A DNA stretch of 61,013 nucleotides from an uncultured Spirochaetaceae bacterium (GTDB lineage Bacteria > Spirochaetota > Spirochaetia > Sphaerochaetales > Sphaerochaetaceae): positions 1 to 61,013 of the forward strand of contig CALXYI010000035.1 of the NCBI GenBank assembly GCA_944392935.1, read 5' to 3'. Position 1 is the stretch's first letter. The number at the start of each line of letters is the position of its first letter. Shown one piece after another: positions 50,503 through 59,430 of this stretch. The position numbers and the translations under genes were made by a program. The notes beneath the pieces are model-generated. The model made no database searches and was not told the origin of the DNA. It saw nothing but the letters and a program-made list of their open reading frames with translations.

Positions 50503-51558
50503 ATGGATACCAAGAAATTCAGCGAACGGATCAGGCTGAGTGAATTATGGCAGCCTTGGAGAAGTGATACCAGGAATTTCTATGATTCCCTTTCATTCCA
50601 TAAGGACTATCAGGATCTGCTGGATAATACAGAAACACTTGCTTACCTCATACGGAGCATAACAACCTATGAAATGACATGTGGTTCTCTAGGACATCCC
50701 GGAGGTTCGATGTCAGAAACGGAAATACTCAGCGTACTGTTCAATTATGCAGCACGCTTTGATGCGAACGATCCTGATTGGGATAAGCGGGATGTCATCT
50801 ATCTTTCCAAATGCCATGCATGTCCTGCCCTGTATACAGTATTGGCACTTTTTGGTTATTTCAGCATTGATGAGCTGAAGTACTATGGACAATGGGGAAG
50901 CATTCTTGAATCACATCCTGACATGTCGAAGACGCCAGGAATAGAAATAAGCGGAGGCTCGCTGGGGCAGATTCCAGGTGTTGCTGTCGGAAGGGCGCTG
51001 GCCATGTCCATGAAGAGTCCCGACAATGCAGGCAGGACTGTCTACACGATAATAGGTGATGGAGAATGCCAGGAAGGTTCTGTATGGGAAGCATTCATGG
51101 CAGCCTCCCAGTATAGGCTTGATAATATAGTCTTCATAATCGATTACAACAAAGTCCAGGCGAAAGGCTTCGTAGATCATGATATGAGCATCGATCCTTT
51201 GGATGAGAAGCTGCGTGCATTCGGCCACAATGTATTCATCGTGCATAACGGCCACGACGTATCAGAGCTTATCGATACTTTCAATAAAGCAAGGACCAGC
51301 CGGACAGGAAAACCCATCTCGATAATAGCAAACACCATAAAAGGCAAGAAAATCAACGAGGCCTGCTTCAACATGAACTGGCATACATCTGCTCCGAAAA
51401 CTGCAGAAGTAGCAGCAAAATGGCTTGAGGAGCTATGGCATCAGGATGGCAGAAGGCTGGGAATTCCGCATTCATTCGTTGAGGATCTTTCCAGCATCAT
51501 CGAGAAAGTACCGCCGATTCACGACAATCCGGATGCATTCCTGGATTCTCAGGCTTAA
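50503..51558 (+). CDS. Transketolase, N-terminal (ThDP-binding) subunit
   Basis: This 351-residue subunit carries the pyrophosphate half of a two-chain transketolase. Motifs are L-G-H-P-G-G-S-M-S, and the ThDP motif G-D-G-E-C-Q-E-G-S-V-W-E-A followed by D-Y-N-K-V-Q. The usual L-S-K-G-H-A is here L-S-K-C-H-A-C-P, keeping the His. It is longer than typical N-terminal subunits (about 275), with extra N-terminal sequence before residue 60. ATG 50503 follows GGAGG by seven bases. It moves a two-carbon unit between sugars; the substrate is inferred to be specific to the island. Confidence 0.9.
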   Translation: MDTKKFSERIRLSELWQPWRSDTRNFYDSLSFHKDYQDLLDNTETLAYLIRSITTYEMTCGSLGHPGGSMSETEILSVLFNYAARFDANDPDWDKRDVIYLSKCHACPALYTVLALFGYFSIDELKYYGQWGSILESHPDMSKTPGIEISGGSLGQIPGVAVGRALAMSMKSPDNAGRTVYTIIGDGECQEGSVWEAFMAASQYRLDNIVFIIDYNKVQAKGFVDHDMSIDPLDEKLRAFGHNVFIVHNGHDVSELIDTFNKARTSRTGKPISIIANTIKGKKINEACFNMNWHTSAPKTAEVAAKWLEELWHQDGRRLGIPHSFVEDLSSIIEKVPPIHDNPDAFLDSQA

Positions 51559-51571
51559 GGGAGGAGTCAAT

Positions 51572-52555
51572 ATGGCAAAGTTCTCATTACCAGCAAATGA
51601 CAACAATGGGGAAATGAGGTACCAGATGGGGTACAAACTGCTTGACCTGATGAAGAAAGATGACAGGATCCTTGCGGTAGATGCCGATCTGAGAAGTTCA
51701 ACGGGCCTTCATATTCCAGATGCTACGTTCCCGAATAGAGTGGTGAAAGTCGGCATTGCGGAACAGAATCTCATGGCAGTATCAGCAGGTCTCTCACAGG
51801 AAGGATTCATACCTTTCTGCTGTACATTCGACGCATTTACAAGAAGGAATCTGGATCAGCTATATGTCTCAGTCTGCTACAGCAATCTGAATGTGAAGAT
51901 CCTTGGCGCCTATGCTGGCTTATATTCCGGTAAGGCAGGGGCAACACATCAGAGTGATAAGGAGCTAGGTGTACTCCTCCGTATACCTAACCTCACTATC
52001 ATAGAACCTAGCTGCAACCACGAGATGGAAGAAGCCATGGAAGCTGCTGCAGCGATAAACGGCCCTGTATACCTGAGAATCGTCAGATGCAAAGTCAACT
52101 ATGACGAAATCGAATCAGATGCACCTTTTGCAATCGGGAAGGGCATAACGATCAAAGGATTCTCACAGGAGAAAGCTGACATAGGCATTGTCGTTACAGG
52201 CCACATGCTGAAAACAGCTAAGATGGCAGCAAAGAAGCTTATTAAAGCAGGATATACTGTAAGAATCGATCAGCATTCCACGCTCAAGCCGTTCGACAAG
52301 GAAAAGCTTTATGACCTAGCAGATTCCGTGAGAGGCATTGTCACTGTAGAGAACCATTGCACGAGTGGCGGCCTTTTCTCGATTGTCGCTGAAGCACTCG
52401 CCTATACTGGACGTCTTAAGAAGATCATTCCTATTGGTACTGATCCAGATGATTTCATACATACGGGCCATGTAAATGATCTGATGTACAGATACAAAAT
52501 GACATCAGGAGATATCATGGAAGCAGCTCTAAGAAGCATTGGAGAAATAAAATGA
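51572..52555 (+). CDS. Transketolase, C-terminal (pyrimidine-binding) subunit
   Basis: This 327-residue partner has the pyrimidine domain with G-I-A-E-Q-N-L-M-A-V-S-A-G (catalytic Glu), F-C-C-T-F-D-A-F-T-R-R, and G-K-A-G-A-T-H-Q-S, then the C-terminal transketolase fold with V-E-N-H-C-T-S-G-G-L. Start at 51572 follows AGGGAGGAG, 13 bases after the first subunit. The stop overlaps the SDR gene as ATGA. Confidence 0.91.
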   Translation: MAKFSLPANDNNGEMRYQMGYKLLDLMKKDDRILAVDADLRSSTGLHIPDATFPNRVVKVGIAEQNLMAVSAGLSQEGFIPFCCTFDAFTRRNLDQLYVSVCYSNLNVKILGAYAGLYSGKAGATHQSDKELGVLLRIPNLTIIEPSCNHEMEEAMEAAAAINGPVYLRIVRCKVNYDEIESDAPFAIGKGITIKGFSQEKADIGIVVTGHMLKTAKMAAKKLIKAGYTVRIDQHSTLKPFDKEKLYDLADSVRGIVTVENHCTSGGLFSIVAEALAYTGRLKKIIPIGTDPDDFIHTGHVNDLMYRYKMTSGDIMEAALRSIGEIK

Positions 52556-53286
52556 GAACAGCGATTGTCACAGGAGGGGCAGGAGGATTAGGGAGAGCCA
52601 TATGCAGGAAGCTATCTTCTGATGGTTTCATGGTATACATGACGGATATATCAGAGGATAAATGCATGAATGCCATTGCGGAAATGCAGCTTGAGAATGT
52701 CCAGGCAAGGAAACTGGATGTTACAGAGGAACCGGACTGGATTGCAATCTATGATGATGTGATGGCTGAATTTGGCAGAGTGGATGCAGTGGTGAATAAC
52801 GCGGGAGTCAATATCAGGTACGATATCGAGGAATGTTCCGTAGAGAATTGGGACAGGATGTTCCAGATAAACGTCAGAAGCGTATTTCTTTCAATCAAGC
52901 ATGTACTCCCCATAATGAAGGCACAGGGAGGTGGCTCGATAATCAACATCTCCTCAGTTTGCGGACTTGTCGGTCATAGATATACGAACGAGTCCTATAC
53001 AGCAACCAAAGGAGCAGTAACATTGCTTACGAAAAGCGTCGCTTCACGATATGGGAAATTCAACATCAGATGCAACTCTGTCCATCCTAGCACAGTAGAA
53101 ACAGGGATAGTGAACAAATTCCTATCTGATCCAGAGCGCATGAAAGAAAGAATCGGAGAAGTCCCGCTGGGACATCTTGGAGTACCAGAAGACGTAGCTG
53201 GTGCTGTAGCATTCCTTACAAGCAAGGAAGCAGCATTCATAAATGGAGTGCAGCTTCCTGTTGATGGTGGCACGACCTGTGACTGA
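52552..53286 (+). CDS. Short-chain dehydrogenase/reductase
   Basis: This 244-residue classical SDR has T-G-G-A-G-G-L-G (7-14), N-N-A-G near residue 83, and the catalytic Ser, Tyr and Lys in N-I-S-S...E-S-Y-T-A-T-K. Asp after the second strand (M-T-D-I-S) favours NAD. Together with the zinc dehydrogenase, it gives the island two independent redox steps on its substrate. The substrate is unknown. Confidence 0.9.
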   Translation: MRTAIVTGGAGGLGRAICRKLSSDGFMVYMTDISEDKCMNAIAEMQLENVQARKLDVTEEPDWIAIYDDVMAEFGRVDAVVNNAGVNIRYDIEECSVENWDRMFQINVRSVFLSIKHVLPIMKAQGGGSIINISSVCGLVGHRYTNESYTATKGAVTLLTKSVASRYGKFNIRCNSVHPSTVETGIVNKFLSDPERMKERIGEVPLGHLGVPEDVAGAVAFLTSKEAAFINGVQLPVDGGTTCD

Positions 53287-53299
53287 CAAAGGCTTATTC

Positions 53300-54643
53300 A
53301 TGGAAAGGCGAAAACCAGTGATGATAATCCTTGATGATGATCCTACTGGTGTCCAGTGTGTGCATGATATCAACGTATATACCGTTCCGGATATCCCTAC
53401 GTTGATACATGCCATGCAGGATAATGAAATCGGTTTCTTCATCCTTACGAATTCGCGATCGTTCACAGAAAAGGAAACCGTTGTATACCATCAGGATCTC
53501 ACTGATAAGATCATCGAAGCCTCTGCTGCAGCTAATCGTGATTATCTGATAATCAGCAGAGGTGATTCGACATTAAGAGGGCATTATCCTCTCGAGACAA
53601 GAACAATAGCCGATGAATTGATAAGGAAAGGGAAAAGCGATTTCGATGGCGAAATATTCATACCGTTCTTTCTAGAAGGCGGAAGGATAACCAAGAACGA
53701 TATCCATTATGTAATACAGGATGGAATGGAGATTCCTGCCGGAGAAAGCGAATTCGCTTCTGACAAGACATTCGGATATGCAAATTCCAATCTGAGGAAA
53801 TACATAGAGGAGAAGAGCCATGGGCTGATATCCGCCGAGGATGTGATATCGTTTTCGCCTGCCAAGGAAAGCAACGCCCAGATGCTCGGCAAGCTGATTC
53901 AGATGTCCAAGCATGATTATGCAATCGTCAATGCTGTTGGATATGCGGATCTTGATAGATTCGTTGTCTCGCTTGAACTGGCAATCAAATCCGGAAAGCG
54001 CTTCATTTTCAGGACTGCCGGCTCTTTCGTGAAATCAATCATGCATAATGAAGATAAAGCCCTATTAGAGAGGACCGATCTTGATCAATACATGAATGAT
54101 AACGGCGGATTGATAATAATCGGTTCCCATGTGAAAAGAACAACGGAGCAATTCAATGAACTGAAGCAGATTGAATCCCTTGAATTCATTGAATTCAATC
54201 AGCATCGCGTACTTGAAGCAAAAGGCCTTGAATCCGAGACAATGAAAACGGTGAACAGTGTGGAGAAAGCGATTTCATCTGGACGTACAGCAGTTGTATA
54301 CACAAGAAGAGAGAGGATCGACTTTCCATCAGATGACAAGGAAGCGAACCTGAAATTGTCCACAAGGATATCTGAATCAATCACTGATATCGCTGCGAGC
54401 CTATCAATCAGACCATCTTTCATCATAGCGAAAGGAGGTATTACAAGCAGTGAGATAGGAGTAAAAGGTCTCGGAGTCCGCAAAGCTCTCGTCTTAGGAC
54501 AGATTGATAAAGGTATACCTGTATGGTTAACAGGACGTGAATCAAAATTCCCTTTCCTTCCTTATATAATCTTTCCGGGAAATGTCGGAAGCAAAGATAC
54601 GCTTGCAAATACGGTCCGTAAGCTTATCCCCTTCAGTTTGTGA
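53300..54643 (+). CDS. Four-carbon acid sugar kinase family protein (DUF1537)
   Basis: This 447-residue kinase has the N-terminal motif D-D-D-P-T-G-V-Q (about 12-19), R-G-D-S-T-L-R-G-H near residue 89 and the C-terminal nucleotide-binding part with A-K-G-G-I-T-S-S and F-P-G-N-V-G-S. Family members phosphorylate sugar acids such as 3-oxo-tetronate, D-threonate or 3-oxo-isoapionate. Here the D-D-D-P-T-G form marks a subgroup without assigned substrate known to me. ATG 53300 sits seven bases after AAAGG; ATG 53264 and 53243 are less likely. Confidence 0.88.
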   Translation: MERRKPVMIILDDDPTGVQCVHDINVYTVPDIPTLIHAMQDNEIGFFILTNSRSFTEKETVVYHQDLTDKIIEASAAANRDYLIISRGDSTLRGHYPLETRTIADELIRKGKSDFDGEIFIPFFLEGGRITKNDIHYVIQDGMEIPAGESEFASDKTFGYANSNLRKYIEEKSHGLISAEDVISFSPAKESNAQMLGKLIQMSKHDYAIVNAVGYADLDRFVVSLELAIKSGKRFIFRTAGSFVKSIMHNEDKALLERTDLDQYMNDNGGLIIIGSHVKRTTEQFNELKQIESLEFIEFNQHRVLEAKGLESETMKTVNSVEKAISSGRTAVVYTRRERIDFPSDDKEANLKLSTRISESITDIAASLSIRPSFIIAKGGITSSEIGVKGLGVRKALVLGQIDKGIPVWLTGRESKFPFLPYIIFPGNVGSKDTLANTVRKLIPFSL

Positions 54644-54659
54644 ATGGAATCCCTGCTTA

Positions 54660-54688
54660 GGCAATGGCAACATACTGCCATTGCCTTT
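54660..54688 (+). terminator. Terminator of the transketolase-kinase operon
   Basis: A perfect 10-bp stem GGCAATGGCA / TGCCATTGCC with a six-base loop is followed by TTTAT, 16 bases after the kinase stop. It also marks the right edge of the A/T-rich island. Confidence 0.8.
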
Positions 54689-54793
54689 ATCCAGGAAAAG
54701 CCGGCTCTAAAATGGAACGAAAGACGCCATCGCAGAACCGCATAGCCTCGCCTCATTCAGCCCGGCCCCTCACGGGAGGGGTTCGCATCCCTG

Positions 54794-55603
54794 CTAGCCG
54801 ATCCGGACAATCAGCCTGGTGACATGCTCCTTCTCATCCCTTGTCACTATAGAGGAGATGGTAAGCTCCTCATAGATGTCGCCGATGGGCACGAAATGAC
54901 TGCTGTCCAGCGCCTCGAAGAACATCCTGTAGAACTCCGCAAGATGATCAAGGGATCCCTGGAAGTACATGAAAGCATAGCGTCCAGCCGGAATCGAGGA
55001 ATCCGACGGGTGTGCATACGTGGCATACACCTCGCGGCATATCGCACCGAGATGCTCCCTCGCCTCGTCAAGATGCACGATGCTGCCCATGGTCATTATC
55101 GCCTTGCAGTCCGCAGAGGCTATCATATCCCTGTATGCCTCCTGCCAGGCTTCGTCACTGGTGCTGTCCGTCCCGCTGTTGCGTATGGGGAATCTGATTA
55201 TGCTCTGCTCCCTGAAGCCGGCGGTATACAGCCTGCCCTTCTCTGCCTCTGCTGCCGCATTTATGGACTGCCGTATCGTGCTGACGACATCCAGGAGCGC
55301 ATTGCATTCATCGATGCGCCCCCTGATGCTCCTTTCCTCGTCCTCCAGCAGGGACAGGAACGATGGCGTGCTTATACTCCCTATCGTTTCCTTTATCGAG
55401 GCTATGGATACCCCCAGATCCCTGAGGGTAAGGATCGTATCGAGCTCATTGAGCTGGCTCGCCGAATAGCAGCGGTAGCCGTTCTTCTTCCTCTTCACCG
55501 GCGAGAAGAGACCGATCCTGTCGTAATAGAGAAGCGTATCCTTGCTGATCGAGAAGAACGAGGCAACCTGATGCGGGGAATAGTAGATCGAATCGATTTT
55601 CAT
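54794..55603 (-). CDS. MerR-family regulator with effector-binding domain
   Basis: This 269-residue regulator starts with a MerR winged helix (about 8-70: V-A-S-F-F-S-I-S-K-D-T-L-L-Y-Y-D-R-I-G-L-F-S-P, R-C-Y), a dimer helix and a C-terminal GyrI/BltR-like effector domain, as in multidrug-binding regulators. It is divergent from a MATE pump and shares a dyad with it. ATG 55603 has AGGA in front; the ATGs at 55612 and 55615 overlap a TATGAT box. Confidence 0.87.
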   Translation of the reverse strand: MKIDSIYYSPHQVASFFSISKDTLLYYDRIGLFSPVKRKKNGYRCYSASQLNELDTILTLRDLGVSIASIKETIGSISTPSFLSLLEDEERSIRGRIDECNALLDVVSTIRQSINAAAEAEKGRLYTAGFREQSIIRFPIRNSGTDSTSDEAWQEAYRDMIASADCKAIMTMGSIVHLDEAREHLGAICREVYATYAHPSDSSIPAGRYAFMYFQGSLDHLAEFYRMFFEALDSSHFVPIGDIYEELTISSIVTRDEKEHVTRLIVRIG

Positions 55604-55622
55604 ATTCCTCATCATACACTTG

Positions 55623-55644
55623 ACTATGGAGTATGCTCCATAGT
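55623..55644. promoter_or_regulatory. MerR-type operator between regulator and MATE genes
   Basis: ACTATGGAG-TATG-CTCCATAGT is a perfect 9-4-9 dyad at 55623-55644, directly after a -35 TTGAC (55620). A spacer near 19 bases before a poor -10 is the usual geometry where MerR proteins activate by untwisting DNA. Confidence 0.75.
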
Positions 55645-55659
55645 TTTGGATAGGAATAT

Positions 55660-56991
55660 ATGGACAAGGAAAGGGAATTCTTCCTGGGAACCGAACCGCA
55701 CAGGCTCTTCTTCAGAGCTGCGATCCCAGGAGCTATCGGAATGATAGCCTCTAACATATACTTCTTGCTGGAAATGCTCCTTGTAGGGCGTTTCCTGGGA
55801 CAGACGGCATTCGCAGGCGGCAATCTCGCCATGCCGCTGCTCCTGATTGCCTATGCGCTTGCAGACATGATTGCAGTAGGCTCATCGATAGGGATAGCGC
55901 TGAGGCTGGGTGAAGGCAGGAAGGAGGAAGCGGACAGGATATTCACCATCGCCGTGATAGCGGCCTCGCTGCTGAGCACAGCCACCGCAGCCGCGCTGAC
56001 AGCAGCCGGTCCCGTGCTGTTCCGTCTCATGGGAGCCGATGCCGCCCTTACGAGGGAAGCCATGCTCTATCTCGGGGTATATACCATATTCATACCCATA
56101 ACCTGCCTTGTGTTCGTCTTCGACAACTATCTCAGGATCTGCGGCAGGGTGCGCTTCTCGATGATGATGAATATAGTCCTGGCTGTGCTCTGCCTCTCGC
56201 TGGAGATCATCTTCCTCTACGTCTTCGGACTCGGAATCGGATATGCGGCCCTGGGAACGAGCATCGGCATGTCCATAACATGCCTCATCTGCGCCTATCC
56301 TTTCATCAAGGGGAGGATGGCACTGCGCTTCGTCAGGCCAAAGGCTGTCAGAGAAGCACTGAAGGACATCATCACGCAGGGGCTTCCGAGCTTCCTCAGC
56401 AACACATCGGGACGCATCACGGCAATCGTGATGAACACCCTGCTCCTGCACCTAGGAGGGGACGCTGCAGTATCGGTATACGGGGTATTCCTCAATATCG
56501 ACGGGATCATCGTTCCCGGAATGTATGGGGTATTCGATTCCCTGCAGCCTGCAATAGGCTACAACTGGGGAGCCGGCAGGAAGGACAGGTCACGCAGGAT
56601 AGCAGGATACTGCGTGGCGGCGCTTGCCCTGATGTGCCTTGCCTCGACCGCGCTCCTTACGCTCTTCCCTGGAAGGATCTTCTCGCTGTTCCTGGAAAGC
56701 ACGGATGATGTGCTCAGCCTTGCAGTCAGCGCGATAGGCATAATGGGACTGACATACATCGTCAGGTGGATAAGCTATTCGTGCCAGTCATACTCATCGG
56801 CAATCGGACGCAACCGCGAAGCTGCGGCGATCTCGCTCTGCAACGCGCTCATATTCCCCCTCCTGATGATGGCTGTACTCTATGGACATGGACTCGGAGG
56901 CCTGTGGTGGGTATCCCCTTCTGCAGCATTCCTCACAGCCATAGCAGCTGCGCTTGTATACTTCCTGAGGCTGCGGAACAGCCGCTCTTGA
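55660..56991 (+). CDS. MATE-family efflux transporter
   Basis: This 443-residue exporter has 12 membrane helices in two homologous halves. It begins F-F-L-G-T-E-P-H-R-L-F-F-R-A-A-I-P and the repeat-start motifs P-G-A-I-G-M and G-L-P-S-F-L are visible. It likely exports toxic cations or metabolites with sodium or protons, induced through the neighbouring MerR regulator. Confidence 0.92.
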   Translation: MDKEREFFLGTEPHRLFFRAAIPGAIGMIASNIYFLLEMLLVGRFLGQTAFAGGNLAMPLLLIAYALADMIAVGSSIGIALRLGEGRKEEADRIFTIAVIAASLLSTATAAALTAAGPVLFRLMGADAALTREAMLYLGVYTIFIPITCLVFVFDNYLRICGRVRFSMMMNIVLAVLCLSLEIIFLYVFGLGIGYAALGTSIGMSITCLICAYPFIKGRMALRFVRPKAVREALKDIITQGLPSFLSNTSGRITAIVMNTLLLHLGGDAAVSVYGVFLNIDGIIVPGMYGVFDSLQPAIGYNWGAGRKDRSRRIAGYCVAALALMCLASTALLTLFPGRIFSLFLESTDDVLSLAVSAIGIMGLTYIVRWISYSCQSYSSAIGRNREAAAISLCNALIFPLLMMAVLYGHGLGGLWWVSPSAAFLTAIAAALVYFLRLRNSRS

Positions 56992-57037
56992 CTGCTGGAC
57001 GGTATGGACCGAGAATTGACAGGACGGAGGAAGCATC

Positions 57038-57385
57038 ATGATAAAGAGAAGCTGCGAGATGAAGGATAACCTGATCGAGCACATGAGAGGCGGAGACGGA
57101 ACTGTGATGAGGAAGGACATCCTCGGTCAGGATGATATGGCAAGGCACTCCAGGCTCTTCTCCTTCTTCACGCTGAAGAAAGGCTGCTCCATCGGAGAGC
57201 ATGAGCACAATAACGAGACGGAATACTACTACATCATCTCTGGAAAGGGAGTGGTGAAGGAGAAGGACGGGCTGAAGGAAGTGCAGCCTGGCGATGTCGT
57301 GATAACCGGCAACGGGGAATCGCACTCGATTGCCAACAACTGCGACGAGGATCTCACGTTCGTTGCCGTGATAATACTCGACTGA
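57038..57385 (+). CDS. Small cupin-domain protein
   Basis: This 115-residue cupin has the first metal motif G-E-H-E-H-N-N-E-T-E-Y-Y-Y and second G-D-V-V-I-T-G-N-G-E-S-H-S-I. It has the His and Glu ligands for a metal. Such small cupins may be isomerases or sensors; no substrate is evident. GGAGGAAGC precedes ATG 57038. It lies between the MATE pump and the GH127 gene. Confidence 0.82.
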   Translation: MIKRSCEMKDNLIEHMRGGDGTVMRKDILGQDDMARHSRLFSFFTLKKGCSIGEHEHNNETEYYYIISGKGVVKEKDGLKEVQPGDVVITGNGESHSIANNCDEDLTFVAVIILD

Positions 57386-57482
57386 TGCCGCAGCGATAGA
57401 CGCAGCAGCGCCAGACCGCAGGAAGGACGGCTCTGCCGGGACGGCAGGATTCCCCGTTCATGCATCAAAGGCAGGAAGGATA

Positions 57483-59399
57483 ATGGAACTCCAGGATCAC
57501 AGTACATACAGGAAGCTCGGCCTTAAGGCCATAGAGCCGGAAGGGTGGATGAAGGAGATCCTCAGGCGCTATGCCGATGGGCTTCTGGGCTCCCTTGAGG
57601 AAATCTGGCCATACGTCGACAGCAGCAATGCCTGGAAAGGAGGCGATGGCGACAGCTGGGAAAGAGGACCGTATTACGTTGACGGACTTGTGCCGATGGC
57701 CTTCCTTCTCCGTGACCAGGAGCTCATCGGAAAGGCCCGGATATGGATAGAGAGCGCCATCTCAAGCCAGCGCCCCGATGGTGATTTCGGCCCCATCGGG
57801 AACGATGACTGGTGGCCGAGGATGGTGATGCTGAAGGCCATAACGCAGTATGCGGACGGCATCGGCGATCCTGGCTTCTACAGGAGGACCGAGGATTTCA
57901 TAGACCGCTATCTGGATTATCTCAGGGAGAATATCGGGGATAGGCCATTCTCGATGTGGGCCTATGTACGCGGCGGTGAGCTTGTGTCCTCGATCATCTG
58001 GATGCATGAGAGGAAGCATGACAGCAGGTATGTCGAGCTGGCCAAGCTCGTGCTTTCATCTTCCCTTGACTGGAGATCGTTCTTCGCCCTCATGCCCTTT
58101 CCGCAGCCGGCAGGTGCCTATATGCCATGGGAGGAGTTCGAGAAGTACATCGAACGATTCACTGCCGCCTATGCCGAGCCGATGAAGAGGCGCCGTACCG
58201 ATGATCCGTTCTTCAGGATCTTCCATCAGACTCATGGGGTGAATATAGCGATGGGGCTGAAGTACCTTGCATACAGCTGCTGGGTCTCGGGGGACAGCGA
58301 GCTGCTTGGCGTGATGCGTGATGGATACTGCAGGCTTCTGGACAAGCACGGTCAGGTTACCGGTATCTTCAGCTGCGACGAGCATCTGAACGGCACGTCA
58401 CCGGAAAAGGGTACGGAGCTCTGCACTGTCGTCGAGGCGATGTTCTCATGCGAGGAAATCATGCGCATCACCGGTGATCTCGGGTGGGCAGACCTCCTGG
58501 AGAGCCTGGCATTCAATGCTCTGCCGGCAACGGTATCGGGAGATGGGTGCTCGCATCAGTACGACCAGATGGTCAACCAGACAAGCTGCACCATAGCACC
58601 CCGCGGATGGTACAACAATCTGGATGATTCCAATATCTTCGGGCTTGAGCCGAATTTCGGATGCTGCACGGCGAATATGCATCAGGGAATGCCGAAGTTC
58701 GCCTCATCGCAGTGGCTGGTGGATGGAAGCAGCTATATATGCACGTCCATCTTCCCCAGCCGCTGCCTGCTTGATGGCAGGACTGGACTGAAGGTACGCA
58801 TCGAATCATCATACCCATTCACCGGCAATGCGGAAGTTCATATATCAGCATCTGAGCCTGTGCGCGCAGGGATATGCTTCAGGATACCCTGCTGGGCAAA
58901 GGATGCAAGATGCTCTGCGGAGTGCACTATTGAGGATGGGATGATAGTGCTCAACAGGGAATGGAAGGATGAGTGCCTCACAATCTCATTCAGCATGGAG
59001 AATACCGTGGTGCATAGCCCGTTCGGGATATCCCTCAGGCGCGGTCCACTTCTCTTCTCCCTTCCGATAGCCAAGTCAGTGACAGTCGTAAATGACAGAG
59101 GAAGGTTCTCCGATCTCGAGTACAGGCCGCTTTCGCCCTGGAAGTACTGCATCACGGAGAAGGACCTGCAGACTGCAAGGATCACGGTCTCTGCCAGCCC
59201 TCTGATGTCAAAGGATGGAGATGATCCGCCGGTGAAGGCCAGGGTTGCCGCTTATGAGGAACTCAGCTGGAAGGAAGATGGGGATTCCTGTGCGGAAGTT
59301 CCCTCCCATCCGATAGCCGGTCTTATGACAGAGGTGGAGCTTGTTCCCTATGGCACGACGGATCTGAGGATAACCGTCTTCCCGGAACTCGGCAGATGA
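57483..59399 (+). CDS. GH127 (DUF1680) beta-L-arabinofuranosidase-like protein
   Basis: This 638-residue protein is of glycoside hydrolase family 127/146, which removes beta-L-arabinofuranose. The zinc site of the family fits E312, C314 (G-T-E-L-C) and C394-C395 (F-G-C-C-T-A-N), with the latter pair holding the nucleophile Cys; E300 could be the acid/base. No signal peptide is present, so it acts inside the cell on imported oligosaccharides. The C-terminal part is beta-rich. The EamA gene follows after 31 bases. Confidence 0.88.
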   Translation: MELQDHSTYRKLGLKAIEPEGWMKEILRRYADGLLGSLEEIWPYVDSSNAWKGGDGDSWERGPYYVDGLVPMAFLLRDQELIGKARIWIESAISSQRPDGDFGPIGNDDWWPRMVMLKAITQYADGIGDPGFYRRTEDFIDRYLDYLRENIGDRPFSMWAYVRGGELVSSIIWMHERKHDSRYVELAKLVLSSSLDWRSFFALMPFPQPAGAYMPWEEFEKYIERFTAAYAEPMKRRRTDDPFFRIFHQTHGVNIAMGLKYLAYSCWVSGDSELLGVMRDGYCRLLDKHGQVTGIFSCDEHLNGTSPEKGTELCTVVEAMFSCEEIMRITGDLGWADLLESLAFNALPATVSGDGCSHQYDQMVNQTSCTIAPRGWYNNLDDSNIFGLEPNFGCCTANMHQGMPKFASSQWLVDGSSYICTSIFPSRCLLDGRTGLKVRIESSYPFTGNAEVHISASEPVRAGICFRIPCWAKDARCSAECTIEDGMIVLNREWKDECLTISFSMENTVVHSPFGISLRRGPLLFSLPIAKSVTVVNDRGRFSDLEYRPLSPWKYCITEKDLQTARITVSASPLMSKDGDDPPVKARVAAYEELSWKEDGDSCAEVPSHPIAGLMTEVELVPYGTTDLRITVFPELGR

Positions 59400-59430
59400 A
59401 GCTGCAGCAAGAAAAAGGAGCCCGTGCCCA

